Assembly: GCA_037442565.1 (NCBI GenBank)
Contig: JBBIQA010000070.1
Coordinates: forward strand, 1-20,289
Direction: 5' to 3'
Length of the DNA: 20,289 nt
Source: PALSA-911 sp037442565
Lineage (GTDB): Bacteria; Pseudomonadota; Alphaproteobacteria; Acetobacterales; Acetobacteraceae
Shown here: in pieces, positions 7,801 through 15,504 of the stretch
Layout: each line of letters opens with the position of its first letter
Numbering within the stretch: position 1 is the stretch's first letter
Translations under genes and position numbers: made by a program
The notes under the pieces: model-generated
What the model was told of the DNA's origin: nothing
The model's input: only the letters and a program-made list of their open reading frames with translations
Database searches by the model: none

Positions 7801-8194
7801 GGAAATCGTGGATGATCTGGCTGAAATCCTCCGGGTCCAGGCGATGCGACATCGGCGTGGAGCCGACGAGGTCGCAGAACAGCACCGTCAGGTGCCGCCG
7901 CCAGGATTCTGCCGGAACGGAAGCAGCCTGCGACGGGGCGGGCGCCGGGTGGGGAACGGAAGCGGCGTGTGCGGAAGCCAGTGGGGCAGTGGCCGGTGCG
8001 GGCTGCAGGGCGGCGATGGCGCGCAGCAGGCGCTTGCGGTCGCCAAGCACGACGCCGATGCCGGCCAGATCGGCCTCGGTCAGGTCGGCCAGGATGTCCA
8101 GATCTATGCCGTTCTCGGCGAATACCGTCGCGTATTTGGACAGGCCGATCTGTGCCAGCCAGCCCGAGACCGCGCCGCCCTGGGTTTCGCTCAT
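4805..8194 (-). CDS. SAM domain-class III nucleotidyl cyclase-AAA ATPase-TPR regulator, 1129 aa
   Basis: Domain order: SAM domain (about 8-64), a Pro/Ala-rich linker (65-97), a class III cyclase domain (about 100-275), an AAA/STAND-type ATPase (about 295-650) and a TPR-like helical tail. The cyclase keeps both metal aspartates, Asp108 in LFCDLVGST and Asp152 in FMGDGILAYFGYP, and the transition-state pair Asn227/Arg231 in PNLAAR. The usual substrate Lys before the second Asp is Arg148. The ATPase shows a P-loop GEAGIGKS (327-334) and Walker B LLVMEDLHWID (454-464). Such proteins are common in alphaproteobacteria and are thought to be signal-sensing cyclases, though ligands are mostly unknown. 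It starts 64 nt after the PKS stop, so it may be read through from the PKS operon. Its ribosome site is weak. Cytosolic, as no membrane segment is seen. Confidence 0.88.
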   Translation of the reverse strand: MSETQGGAVSGWLAQIGLSKYATVFAENGIDLDILADLTEADLAGIGVVLGDRKRLLRAIAALQPAPATAPLASAHAASVPHPAPAPSQAASVPAESWRRHLTVLFCDLVGSTPMSHRLDPEDFSQIIHDFQDACTGTITRGAGYIARFMGDGILAYFGYPQAHEDDAQSAARVGLELVAKVGQLRTPDGEPLRVRVGIATGLVVVVGEAIGTGMAQEQSVVGETPNLAARLQGLAEPGTVLVSDSTHQLLGDMFAYEDLALHAIKGLDEPVRVWRVLREQKNESRFDATRSRNLTQLIGRNPELLRLSELWQSARAGNGRVALVSGEAGIGKSRICRALLDIVANEPHYGMRYQCSPHHVQSPLYPIIGQLEHAAHFERDDSADMKLDKLARLLDEAGINTPDDTALFAALLSIPAEHRYPLPEISPARQRERTIDALVRHLFALASHRPVLLVMEDLHWIDPTTLELLHRCLARAQGAPILMVLTFRPEFFPPWLDQPHVSMFPLNRLGHEEVVAMIERVTGGRSLPADVYQQIISRTDGVPLFVEELTKTVLESGILREAGNRYELVGPLPPLAIPATLQETLMARLDRLASIREVAQVASALGREFSFRLLSGVTQMPRAELAAALAQLSGADMIHGRGDPPDSHYIFKHALVQGAAYETLLRTRRRQLHARIAEVLVREFASTAETQPELIAHHLSQAGLDESAIQYLRRAAQRSIQRSANAEAISHLKQALELLHTLPETPERQQAMLDVDIALGQAMIAGIGYAAPETRKVLNRAKSNINETTEPEKKLAILYGLWSGYYVGSDMAMQRETGEAFLEEATRIGDVAAQCIANRLLGATLVMQGQFEAGRERLERAMALYDPTDHPRYRFQYGQDIGTTALCYLTWALWHLGDYERAVETGKRAMDQAQSLAHPHTIAYTMCHALGMIDTFRLRPEATLTYAYDIIHLCEEHGFPFWAAGGRILAGWANTHAGDGRRGIEQFRAGLSAWRGSGAQIWVPYYLAMEAEAQVRLGQADLALGKIDEAIAVASQTGERWSSAELLRVKAAILLARDPAGTAEAERLLTEGLGIATAQNARHWQARLAADLARIWRGAGREAQASELLSRHRNALAERWIGTPADEA

Positions 8195-8258
8195 CGGGGG
8201 GGCTCGCTCATCTGGCCTTGGCTCTCGCTGGCAGGGTCAGGCAGGCGGACGGCATGGC

Positions 8259-11200
8259 TCAGGCTCTCAGTTCGCGGTTGATCTCGGTCTGGATGAACTG
8301 GACGTCATCCACAATCGAATAATGGTCGCTGCGGCGAATATGGATCTGCAGCCTTGTATTGGTAAACCGCCCCCAGCCCAAGGCGTGCTGGCGGGAAACA
8401 TAGGTGTCGCCGCGGTTGGCAAAGCAGGTGATCGGGATTTCCCACGGCGTTTCGGGAACATGCACGTAATTGGCGACCATCTGAAACTCGGCGCGCACCA
8501 CCGGCAGCATCAGCCGGCGCAGTTCGGGATCGTCGAGGAACCGGTCGGTTGCCTGCATGTCGAAATGCCGCACGATATCGGCGAACACGTCCTCCGGCTG
8601 CAGATGCGCCGGCAGGTCGGCGCGGAACTCGGCGAGCGCCAGCAGGTCGCGTGTCAGGCGTTCCTCGAACGGACCCATATCGGCCAGCATGTCCGGCGGG
8701 CGGGACCCGGATGCGAACAGATGCATCGGCCGGTGGTTGCTGGAACCGATCAGGCGCCGCGCGGTCTCGTACATCGTCAGGCCGCCCAGGCAATGCCCGA
8801 AGAAGGCGAAGGGCAGGTCCAGCAGTGGGGTCAACTCCGGCAGCAATTGAGCGACGAAGTCGCTCATTTCCGTGACCGGGGGTTCCAGGATGCGGCTGAG
8901 GCGTCCCGGGGGTTCGATCGCCACCACTTCGATGCCGGGGTCGATGCCTTGCGCCCAGGCCTGGAACACCGCCGAGCCGCCACCGGCGAAGGGGAAGCAG
9001 AACAGCCGCATGCGCGGCGCGGCGCGTGGACCCACGGTGACGACCCAGCGCCCGGCGGCGGCAGCGTCCGGCCGGCTTTCGGGGCGCGGTTCCGCTTTGA
9101 CCTCGCCGAATTCCAGGTCCGGCAGGATCTCGCCGGCGAGGGCTTCCACACTGGGGCCGGCGATCAGCTTGGTGGTCGCGATCTTTACGCCGAGCGCCGC
9201 TTCCAGCCGGTTGACCAATGTGACGGCCATCAGCGAGTCGAGGCCATATTCACGCAGCGAGCGGGCGGGATCGATCTCCTCCGTCAAAGCGAGCGTGGTC
9301 TGGGCCTGCTGGCGGATGAAGTTAATCAACACGGCCCGGCGATCCTGCGGGGCGGCGGCTTCCAGCCGGGCGCGGATGGCGGCGGCGTCCTGCGTGCCGG
9401 AAACCGGGCGCGCGCCCGCGGCCGGCACCAGGCTGGAGAAGAACGGCGGCACGGTGGGGAACTGGCGCAGGAACACCGGCCAGTCGGTCAGGGTGATCGC
9501 GGCGTGGCCAGCCTCGCTGCCGATCAATGCATCCAGCGCCTGCCAGCCGGTTTCGGCGGGGATGTAATGGGTGCCGCGTGAGCGCCAGATCGCCTCGCCG
9601 CGCTCGCCGGAGGCCGTGGCCAGCCCGGCGTCCGCCCAGGGGCCCCAGTTCAGCGCCAGAGCCGGCAGGCCGAGGCTGCGCCGGTGTGCGGCCAGCGCGT
9701 CCAGATAGGCATTGGCCGCAGTGTAGTTGGTCTGCCCCGGCGCGCCGATCAGGCTGAGCACCGAGGAGAACAGCACGAAATGCTCGAGCGCCAGGTGCTT
9801 CGTGCCGTCATGCAGCAGCCAGCCGCCGGCGATCTTCGGGGCCAGCACGCGCCAGAATTTCGGCCAGTCCATCTGCGCGAGGATGCCGTCATCCAGCAGT
9901 CCGGCGGCGTGGAACACGCCCTTCAGGGGCCACGGACCATCGCCGATGTCGGCGATCAGCCCAGCGACATCCTCGGCACGGGTGATGTCGGCGGCCTGGA
10001 TGACGACGGCGGCACCCAGGGCCTGCAACGTCTGCCGGACCGAAGCTGCCGCCGGATCGGCCTCGCCGCGCCGGCTGACCAGCACCAGATGCCTGGCGCC
10101 GCGTCGGGTGATCAGGAATTTGGCCACCTCCACCCCCAGCGCGCCCAGGCCGCCGGTGATCAGGTGGCAGCCATCAGCGTCCAATGCGGTTTCGGGCTGT
10201 GGAGGCTGTGGCAACCGGACGAACCGCGCCGCAAACCGATGGCCGGCTCGCAGCGCGATCTGGTCGCCCCGGTCGCCGTGCAGGATTTCCCGCATCACTC
10301 CGTTTGCGTCTGTGGACCGGTCCAGGTCGATCAGGCCACCCCAGATCTGCGGATGCTCCAGCGCAGCGCTGCGCCCAAAGCCCCAAAGCGTCGCCTGGGC
10401 CGGTTCGGTCGTCGTGTCTGTCGTACCGGCCGCGACCGCGTTGGCGGTCAGGAGCCAGATGCGGGCGTCGGCGGTCCCTTCGGCGCGCGCCGCGCCCAGC
10501 GCCTGGAACAGGGCCAGCGCGCCGCCGGCGATGCGGCGCTGGGTTGCCTGGAGATCGGCATCGTCCACCGGATCGAGCGCCCAGAGATGCAGGACGTGCC
10601 GCACCTTCATGCCACCGGCGGCGTGCGCGGCGAGAACGCGGGCAAGATCTTCCGTCAGTGTCTCGCTGCTCCCCCACGTGCGGACGTCATCCGCCAGGAC
10701 GCGATCATCGAGATACAGCAGGTCGCAACTCGCGCCGCCCTTGCGAAGCTCGGCGGCGATCTTCGCCGCGACGCCCCGGCGGTCGGCCAGCAGCAGCCAG
10801 CCGTCCGCCATCGCATCGCCGGAAACCTCCTCTAGGGCAGGGCGTTCTGCCCATTGCACCTGATACAGATAATCCACCTTGCCGGCGGCATGTGCCGGGC
10901 TGAGCTTCTCCGGCGGCAGCTGCTTCAGCGACAGCCCCTCGATGGCGGCCACCCAGTTGCCGTCCTCGTCATAGATCCCAAGGTCCACCACCAGGATGCC
11001 CTCGGTCGCTTCGGGGGCCTGGCGGCGCACGGCGTGCACCCAGACCGTGCGGTGATCGGCAGCGACCCGGGAAAAGCGCTCCACGGAGATCGGCAGATAC
11101 ACTGGCCGGCCCAGCGCGTAATCGCCGCCGAAATCGCCGTAGCCGGGCACCAGAGCCGGATAGACATGCAGGCACGCATCCAGCAGCGCCGGGTGCAGCC

Positions 11201-14200
11201 CATCGCCGGATGCAACCTGTGGGGGCAGCACAACCTGCGTGAGGGTCTCGCCGTCGCCGCGCTGCAGGGACCGGATGCCCTGGAAGGCCGGACCGTATTC
11301 AAGACCAAGGCCGTGGATGGCGGGATAGTACCGCTCGAGCGGAATGGCGGTCGTGCAGCGCGCCCGAATCTGGTCGACCCGGATCCGCGGAGCCGGCCGA
11401 TCGGCTCCCGAGGCAACCAGGCCGACCATGTGCGTGCGCCAGCCGCCGGCCGCGTCCAGGCTGGCCAGACGGAATTCGGCACGATCCGTCCCGATCGGGG
11501 TGAGGATGATCTGCACCACGCAATCGGCTTCGGCGCCGCCGGCGTCCGGCAGCACCAGGGCCTCGCGATATTGCAGGTTCTCGACGGCGACCCGGTCGGT
11601 GTTGAAATGCTGTCGGGCCGCATCCGTCAGCGCGGCCAGGCCGACGGTGGTCGGCAGCACGGGCATGGCGTAGATGCGGTGGTCGTTCAGCCAGGGCAGG
11701 CGGTCCAGGCTGTAGCGGACCTCGAACTGCGCCTCCGGCAGCGCCGAGCGGAGCCGCGTTCCGGCGAGGCCTGTGGCCGTCTCCTGGGGCTCGTACGGCT
11801 TGCGGTTGTCTTCCAGCCAGAAGCGCCGATGCTCGAACGGGTAGGTGGGCAGCGATATCCTATGTGCGGTATGGGCGCGATTGAAACCATCCCAGTCGAT
11901 CGCGTGGCCAGTGGTATAAAGCTGGCCCAGGCTGGCCAGGACTTCCCGCTGCTCGCCGCGCCGGCTGAGGGAGGCGAGCCATATGGGCTCGTCGCCATCG
12001 ATGCATTGCCGGCCGAGCGCCAGCAGGGTCCCGCCGGGTCCGATCTCGATGAAATCGGTCGCGCCGGCTTCCGCCAGCCGGCGGATCCCGCCGAGGAAAT
12101 CCACCGGGCGCAAGGCGTGGTCGCACCAGTAGCCGGCATCCGGCGCCGTGGTGACCGTTTCGGCGGTAAGGGTCGAGATCCACGGCAGTTCCGGCGCCTT
12201 GGTCGGCAACGCCGCTGCACAATCGGCCAGCCCGGCCATCGCCGGCTGCATTAGCGGCGAGTGGAAGGCATGCGAGACCGTCAACACCTGGGCGCGGATG
12301 CCGCGTTGCTCGAAATCGGCAGCGACGGCGGCAACCGCATCGCGGGCGCCGGAGATCACCGTGCTGTGCGGACCGTTTCGCGCGGCGATCGTCAGCTGCC
12401 CCGAGCCTTGACGGGCGATCGCCTCGCCAACGCTGGCGTCATCGTCGAAGATCGCCGCCATGCCGCCGTTCGCCGGCAGCGCCTGCATCAGGCGCGCGCG
12501 CTCCGCGATCAGCCCGAGCGCCTGCTCCAGCGTGTAGACCCCGGCGCAGACGGCGGCGGCGAACTCGCCAACGCTGTGGCCGAGCACGAATTCCGGCACG
12601 ATCCCCCAGGATCGCCACAGCGCCGTCAGTGCCGCCTGCACGGCGAACAGCGCCGGCTGGGTATAGGCGGTTTCATGGATCAGCACGCCCTGGCCGTTGC
12701 GGTCGAACAGCACGTCGAGCAAAGGCGGGTCGAGCCGATTTTCCAGCGCCGCCGCGCAACGGTCGATGGCGGCACGAAATACCGGCTGGTGGCGGTACAG
12801 TTCCGCCGCCATCCCCGGATACTGCGAGCCCTGCCCGGAGAACAGGAAGGCGATGCGCCGCCGGCCCGCCCTGGCCGCGTTCAGCGCCAGCGGCAGCGCA
12901 TCCTCGGCCAGCGCCGCCCGCAGTTCCGGCACGGACGCCGCCACCGTTGCGAAGCGGTGCGGGAAATGCGTCCGCCCGGCGCTGAGCGTGGCGCATATAT
13001 CGGCAATCTCCGCCTCGGGGTTTTCCGCCAGCCAGTCCCGGTGGCGGGCAACGGCCGCCGCCAGAGCGGCTTCGCTGCGCGCGGACAGGGTGAACAGATG
13101 CTGCCGGCCCGTCTGCGCCGGAATCGCGGCCCGCGCGGGCGCTTCCTCCAGCACCAGAAAGGCGTTGGTGCCGCCGACGCCGAGCGAATTGACCGCGGCG
13201 AAGCGCGGCGTGCCGGATGCCGGCCAGTCCCTGGGTGCGGTCTCGACCACGAAGGGACTGGCGGAAAAATCGATCTTCGGGTTGGCGGTTTGAAAGTTGA
13301 TCTGCGGCGGGATCTTCTGAAACTTCAGCGCCAGCGCGGTCTTTATGATGGCGGCGAGCCCGGCGGTCTGTTCCAGATGGCCGATATTCGCCTTCACCGA
13401 CCCCACCGTGCAGAAGCCCTGCCGCTCCGTGCGGGTGCGGAAGGCGCGGGTCAGCGCGTCGATCTCCAACGGGTCGCCGACGATGGTGCCGGTGCCGTGG
13501 CATTCGACATAGCCGATCTGCTCGGGCGAGACATCCGCGATGGTCAGCGCCTCCACCATCGCGCGTGCCTGCGCGGCGGCACTTGGCGCGGTGTAGCTGA
13601 CCTTCTCGGCGCCGTCGTTGTTCACCGCCGAGCCGCGGATCACGGCATAGATGTTGTCGCCGTCGGCGATCGCCTGGGACAGTTCCTTCAGCAGCACGGC
13701 GCCGACGCCGCTGCCGAACACCGTGCCGGTCGCGTCCGCGTCGAACGCCCGGCAATGCCCATCCAGCGACCAGATGCCGCCCTTCACCCCGACATGCCCG
13801 GCGATATGCGGAACCCGGACCGAGGCGGCGCCGACCAGCGCCATGCCACTTTCACCGGAAAGGATCGACTGGCAGGCCAGATGCACCGCCACCAGCGAGG
13901 TGGAGCAGGCGGTTTGCACGTTGATGCTGGGGCCGGTGAGGTTGAGCTTGTAGGAAATCCGCGTGCTCGGGAAATCCTTGTCATTGCCGATATGCGCGAG
14001 TGTGCCGGTATAGTCCGGGAGTTCGCTGGTGTACGGCATCCGGCCGATCAGGTAGGTGCTGACGATGCCGCCGGTGCCGGCGAAAACCGCGACCGGTTCC
14101 CTGGATGTGCCGGGAACCTGGCCGGCATCCTCGAACGCCTCCCACGCGACTTCCAGCAGTAGCCGGTGCTGCGGGTCCATCAGCGTGGCCTCCCGCGGGG

Positions 14201-14438
14201 AGTATTCGAAGAAGGCGGCATCGAACTGTTCGATGCCGTCGATCGTCGGGCTGGCCTTGACGTAGGCCGGGTTTTGCAACGTCGCCGCCGGCACGCCGGC
14301 GGCGGCGAGTTCGGCATCGGAAAAGAACCGGATCGAATCCACGCCATCGCACAGATTGCGCCAGAACTCGCGTGGGTTGGCAGCGCCTGGAAAGCGGCAG
14401 GCAACCCCGATGATGGCGATACCGCGCGAGCCGGACAT
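8259..14438 (-). CDS. Single-module type I polyketide synthase, KS-AT-DH-KR-ACP-TE, 2059 aa
   Basis: KS (1-430) has the full triad: Cys178 in TACSTS, His314 in HGTGT, His354 in NIGHLE. AT (about 525-870) has Ser622 in GHSVGE and HAFH at 723-726, a pattern that points to malonyl-CoA. DH (about 900-1170) keeps His920 and Asp1087 (HPALLDA), but the first motif is HxxxA instead of HxxxG. KR (about 1190-1660) has TGGLGALG (1428-1435), Lys1535, Ser1559, Tyr1572, Asn1576, and LDD at 1515-1517 for a B-type product. No ER or methyltransferase is seen. ACP has Ser1735 in GLDSL. The terminal thioesterase resembles type II enzymes (RLFCFPFAGGG) but its elbow is GHCLGG, so Cys1883 replaces Ser; Asp2011 and His2039 complete the triad. 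ATG 14438 overlaps the ACP-gene stop as TGATG. One module with a loader ligase suggests iterative use or a single extension. Confidence 0.95.
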   Translation of the reverse strand: MSGSRGIAIIGVACRFPGAANPREFWRNLCDGVDSIRFFSDAELAAAGVPAATLQNPAYVKASPTIDGIEQFDAAFFEYSPREATLMDPQHRLLLEVAWEAFEDAGQVPGTSREPVAVFAGTGGIVSTYLIGRMPYTSELPDYTGTLAHIGNDKDFPSTRISYKLNLTGPSINVQTACSTSLVAVHLACQSILSGESGMALVGAASVRVPHIAGHVGVKGGIWSLDGHCRAFDADATGTVFGSGVGAVLLKELSQAIADGDNIYAVIRGSAVNNDGAEKVSYTAPSAAAQARAMVEALTIADVSPEQIGYVECHGTGTIVGDPLEIDALTRAFRTRTERQGFCTVGSVKANIGHLEQTAGLAAIIKTALALKFQKIPPQINFQTANPKIDFSASPFVVETAPRDWPASGTPRFAAVNSLGVGGTNAFLVLEEAPARAAIPAQTGRQHLFTLSARSEAALAAAVARHRDWLAENPEAEIADICATLSAGRTHFPHRFATVAASVPELRAALAEDALPLALNAARAGRRRIAFLFSGQGSQYPGMAAELYRHQPVFRAAIDRCAAALENRLDPPLLDVLFDRNGQGVLIHETAYTQPALFAVQAALTALWRSWGIVPEFVLGHSVGEFAAAVCAGVYTLEQALGLIAERARLMQALPANGGMAAIFDDDASVGEAIARQGSGQLTIAARNGPHSTVISGARDAVAAVAADFEQRGIRAQVLTVSHAFHSPLMQPAMAGLADCAAALPTKAPELPWISTLTAETVTTAPDAGYWCDHALRPVDFLGGIRRLAEAGATDFIEIGPGGTLLALGRQCIDGDEPIWLASLSRRGEQREVLASLGQLYTTGHAIDWDGFNRAHTAHRISLPTYPFEHRRFWLEDNRKPYEPQETATGLAGTRLRSALPEAQFEVRYSLDRLPWLNDHRIYAMPVLPTTVGLAALTDAARQHFNTDRVAVENLQYREALVLPDAGGAEADCVVQIILTPIGTDRAEFRLASLDAAGGWRTHMVGLVASGADRPAPRIRVDQIRARCTTAIPLERYYPAIHGLGLEYGPAFQGIRSLQRGDGETLTQVVLPPQVASGDGLHPALLDACLHVYPALVPGYGDFGGDYALGRPVYLPISVERFSRVAADHRTVWVHAVRRQAPEATEGILVVDLGIYDEDGNWVAAIEGLSLKQLPPEKLSPAHAAGKVDYLYQVQWAERPALEEVSGDAMADGWLLLADRRGVAAKIAAELRKGGASCDLLYLDDRVLADDVRTWGSSETLTEDLARVLAAHAAGGMKVRHVLHLWALDPVDDADLQATQRRIAGGALALFQALGAARAEGTADARIWLLTANAVAAGTTDTTTEPAQATLWGFGRSAALEHPQIWGGLIDLDRSTDANGVMREILHGDRGDQIALRAGHRFAARFVRLPQPPQPETALDADGCHLITGGLGALGVEVAKFLITRRGARHLVLVSRRGEADPAAASVRQTLQALGAAVVIQAADITRAEDVAGLIADIGDGPWPLKGVFHAAGLLDDGILAQMDWPKFWRVLAPKIAGGWLLHDGTKHLALEHFVLFSSVLSLIGAPGQTNYTAANAYLDALAAHRRSLGLPALALNWGPWADAGLATASGERGEAIWRSRGTHYIPAETGWQALDALIGSEAGHAAITLTDWPVFLRQFPTVPPFFSSLVPAAGARPVSGTQDAAAIRARLEAAAPQDRRAVLINFIRQQAQTTLALTEEIDPARSLREYGLDSLMAVTLVNRLEAALGVKIATTKLIAGPSVEALAGEILPDLEFGEVKAEPRPESRPDAAAAGRWVVTVGPRAAPRMRLFCFPFAGGGSAVFQAWAQGIDPGIEVVAIEPPGRLSRILEPPVTEMSDFVAQLLPELTPLLDLPFAFFGHCLGGLTMYETARRLIGSSNHRPMHLFASGSRPPDMLADMGPFEERLTRDLLALAEFRADLPAHLQPEDVFADIVRHFDMQATDRFLDDPELRRLMLPVVRAEFQMVANYVHVPETPWEIPITCFANRGDTYVSRQHALGWGRFTNTRLQIHIRRSDHYSIVDDVQFIQTEINRELRA

Positions 14439-14791
14439 CAGCCGCCCGCCATGCGTGCCCGCCGAGCCTCGGCGCGCCTCGCGGCCTCGGCCAGGCCGTC
14501 ATCCCTTTCGCCCGGCTGCACGGGTGTAAAAGCCAGGCGATAGGCCGCGACCAGATCGTCCACGCTGCGCACGGCGGTGACGGAAACCAGTTTGGCGAAG
14601 GGATCGACCCCCAGCTCGGCTTCCAGCTCCGCGACCAGCAAGGCGAGGTCGAGCGAGGTCAGGCCCAGCGTGCCGTTCAGCTTGTCCGTGCCGGCGATGG
14701 AGATGCTGTCCTCGCCACGGTCTTCCAGAATGGCGCGGATGCGGGCGTGCACGATCGTCTCGATCTCCGCTGCGCCGGGTGGGTTCAGCAT
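14438..14791 (-). CDS. Discrete acyl carrier protein, 117 aa
   Basis: The four-helix carrier fold is suggested by the pattern around LGLTSLDLALLVAELEAELG (residues 42-61). The Ser in GLTSL would carry the phosphopantetheine arm. The residue before it is Thr where most carriers have Asp. About 25 C-terminal residues after the fold are rich in Ala, Arg and Glu (AEAARRAEARRAR) and probably form a charged helix, possibly a docking element for the PKS or ligase. The gene overlaps the SDR stop as ATGCTGA and the PKS start as TGATG, with GGAGG (14802 to 14798) 6 nt before its ATG. The likely job is to hold the acyl starter made by the upstream ligase and pass it to the PKS ketosynthase, though it could instead hold an intermediate for the SDR. 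Confidence 0.88.
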   Translation of the reverse strand: MLNPPGAAEIETIVHARIRAILEDRGEDSISIAGTDKLNGTLGLTSLDLALLVAELEAELGVDPFAKLVSVTAVRSVDDLVAAYRLAFTPVQPGERDDGLAEAARRAEARRARMAGG

Positions 14792-15504
14792 GTGATGCCT
14801 CCATCGACGACGAGCGTCTGGCCGGTGATGAACGATGCCTGGTCCGATGCGAGGAAATGCACGGCGGCGGCGATCTCGTCGATCCGCGCCAGCCGGCGCA
14901 GCGGCGTGCGCCGCGCGATGCGGTCCTTCTGCGCCGGCTCCATGCCCTTTACCATGTCCGATTCGAAATAGCCGGGCGCCACGGAATTCACCCGGATGTT
15001 GCGCGGGCCGAGCTCGCGCGCCAGGGAGCGGGTGAAACCATCGAGCGCGGCCTTCGTGGCGCTGTAGACCGCCACCCCCTCGTGCCCGCGAATGGCGTTG
15101 ACCGAGGAAATATTGACGATGCAGCCGGCGGCCTGGCGCAGCATCACCCGCGAACAGGACTGTGCCAGCAGCAATGCGGCCGTCAGGTTGGTATCGACCA
15201 TGTCGATGATGTCGTCGGCGCGCATCAGCGGCAGCACGGCGTCGGTGGCGATGCCGGTGTTGTTGACCAGGACATCCACCCGTCCGAAGCGCTTTGCGGT
15301 CTCATTCACGAAGCCGCGCACCGCCGCGTGGTCCCGGCCGTCGATGGCGGCCCAGTGGAAGTCCGCCGAGCCGGCGAGTGCCTCGATGAAGGGCGTCTTG
15401 CCGCGGCTGAAGCTGGCGATGTTGCAGCCCTGGGCACGGAACCCCGCGACCAGTTCCGCTCCCAGCCCGCGGCTGCCGCCGCTGATCAGCACGGTGCGTT
15501 TCAT
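14785..15504 (-). CDS. FabG-like short-chain dehydrogenase/reductase, 239 aa
   Basis: A classical SDR with cofactor motif GGSRGLG (9-15), NNTG (81-84, in place of NNAG), Asn106 in TNLTAAL, Ser134 in NISSV, and YSATK giving Tyr147 and Lys151. The length and the C-terminal SFITGQTLVVDGG fit 3-oxoacyl-ACP reductases. It would reduce a beta-keto group, or another ketone, on an acyl-ACP with NAD(P)H. The PKS already has an intact KR, so this enzyme may act on the discrete ACP or as a tailoring reductase. Its ATG overlaps the ligase stop as ATGA and no separate ribosome site is seen, so translation is coupled. Its own stop overlaps the ACP start by 7 nt. Confidence 0.9.
   Translation of the reverse strand: MKRTVLISGGSRGLGAELVAGFRAQGCNIASFSRGKTPFIEALAGSADFHWAAIDGRDHAAVRGFVNETAKRFGRVDVLVNNTGIATDAVLPLMRADDIIDMVDTNLTAALLLAQSCSRVMLRQAAGCIVNISSVNAIRGHEGVAVYSATKAALDGFTRSLARELGPRNIRVNSVAPGYFESDMVKGMEPAQKDRIARRTPLRRLARIDEIAAAVHFLASDQASFITGQTLVVDGGITC

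Noticed and set aside
3491..8194. CBASS or Pycsar anti-phage system
   Set aside because: The cyclase is a SAM-cyclase-AAA-TPR regulator and not a CD-NTase or PycC, the patatin-fold protein lacks the active Ser, and no accessory CBASS gene is near. A looser signalling link is kept as a finding.
12261..14162. Plus-strand open frame of 633 codons opposite the KS and AT domains
   Set aside because: It is fully antisense to well-defined PKS domains and its translation is Arg/Gly/Ala-rich without a fold pattern.
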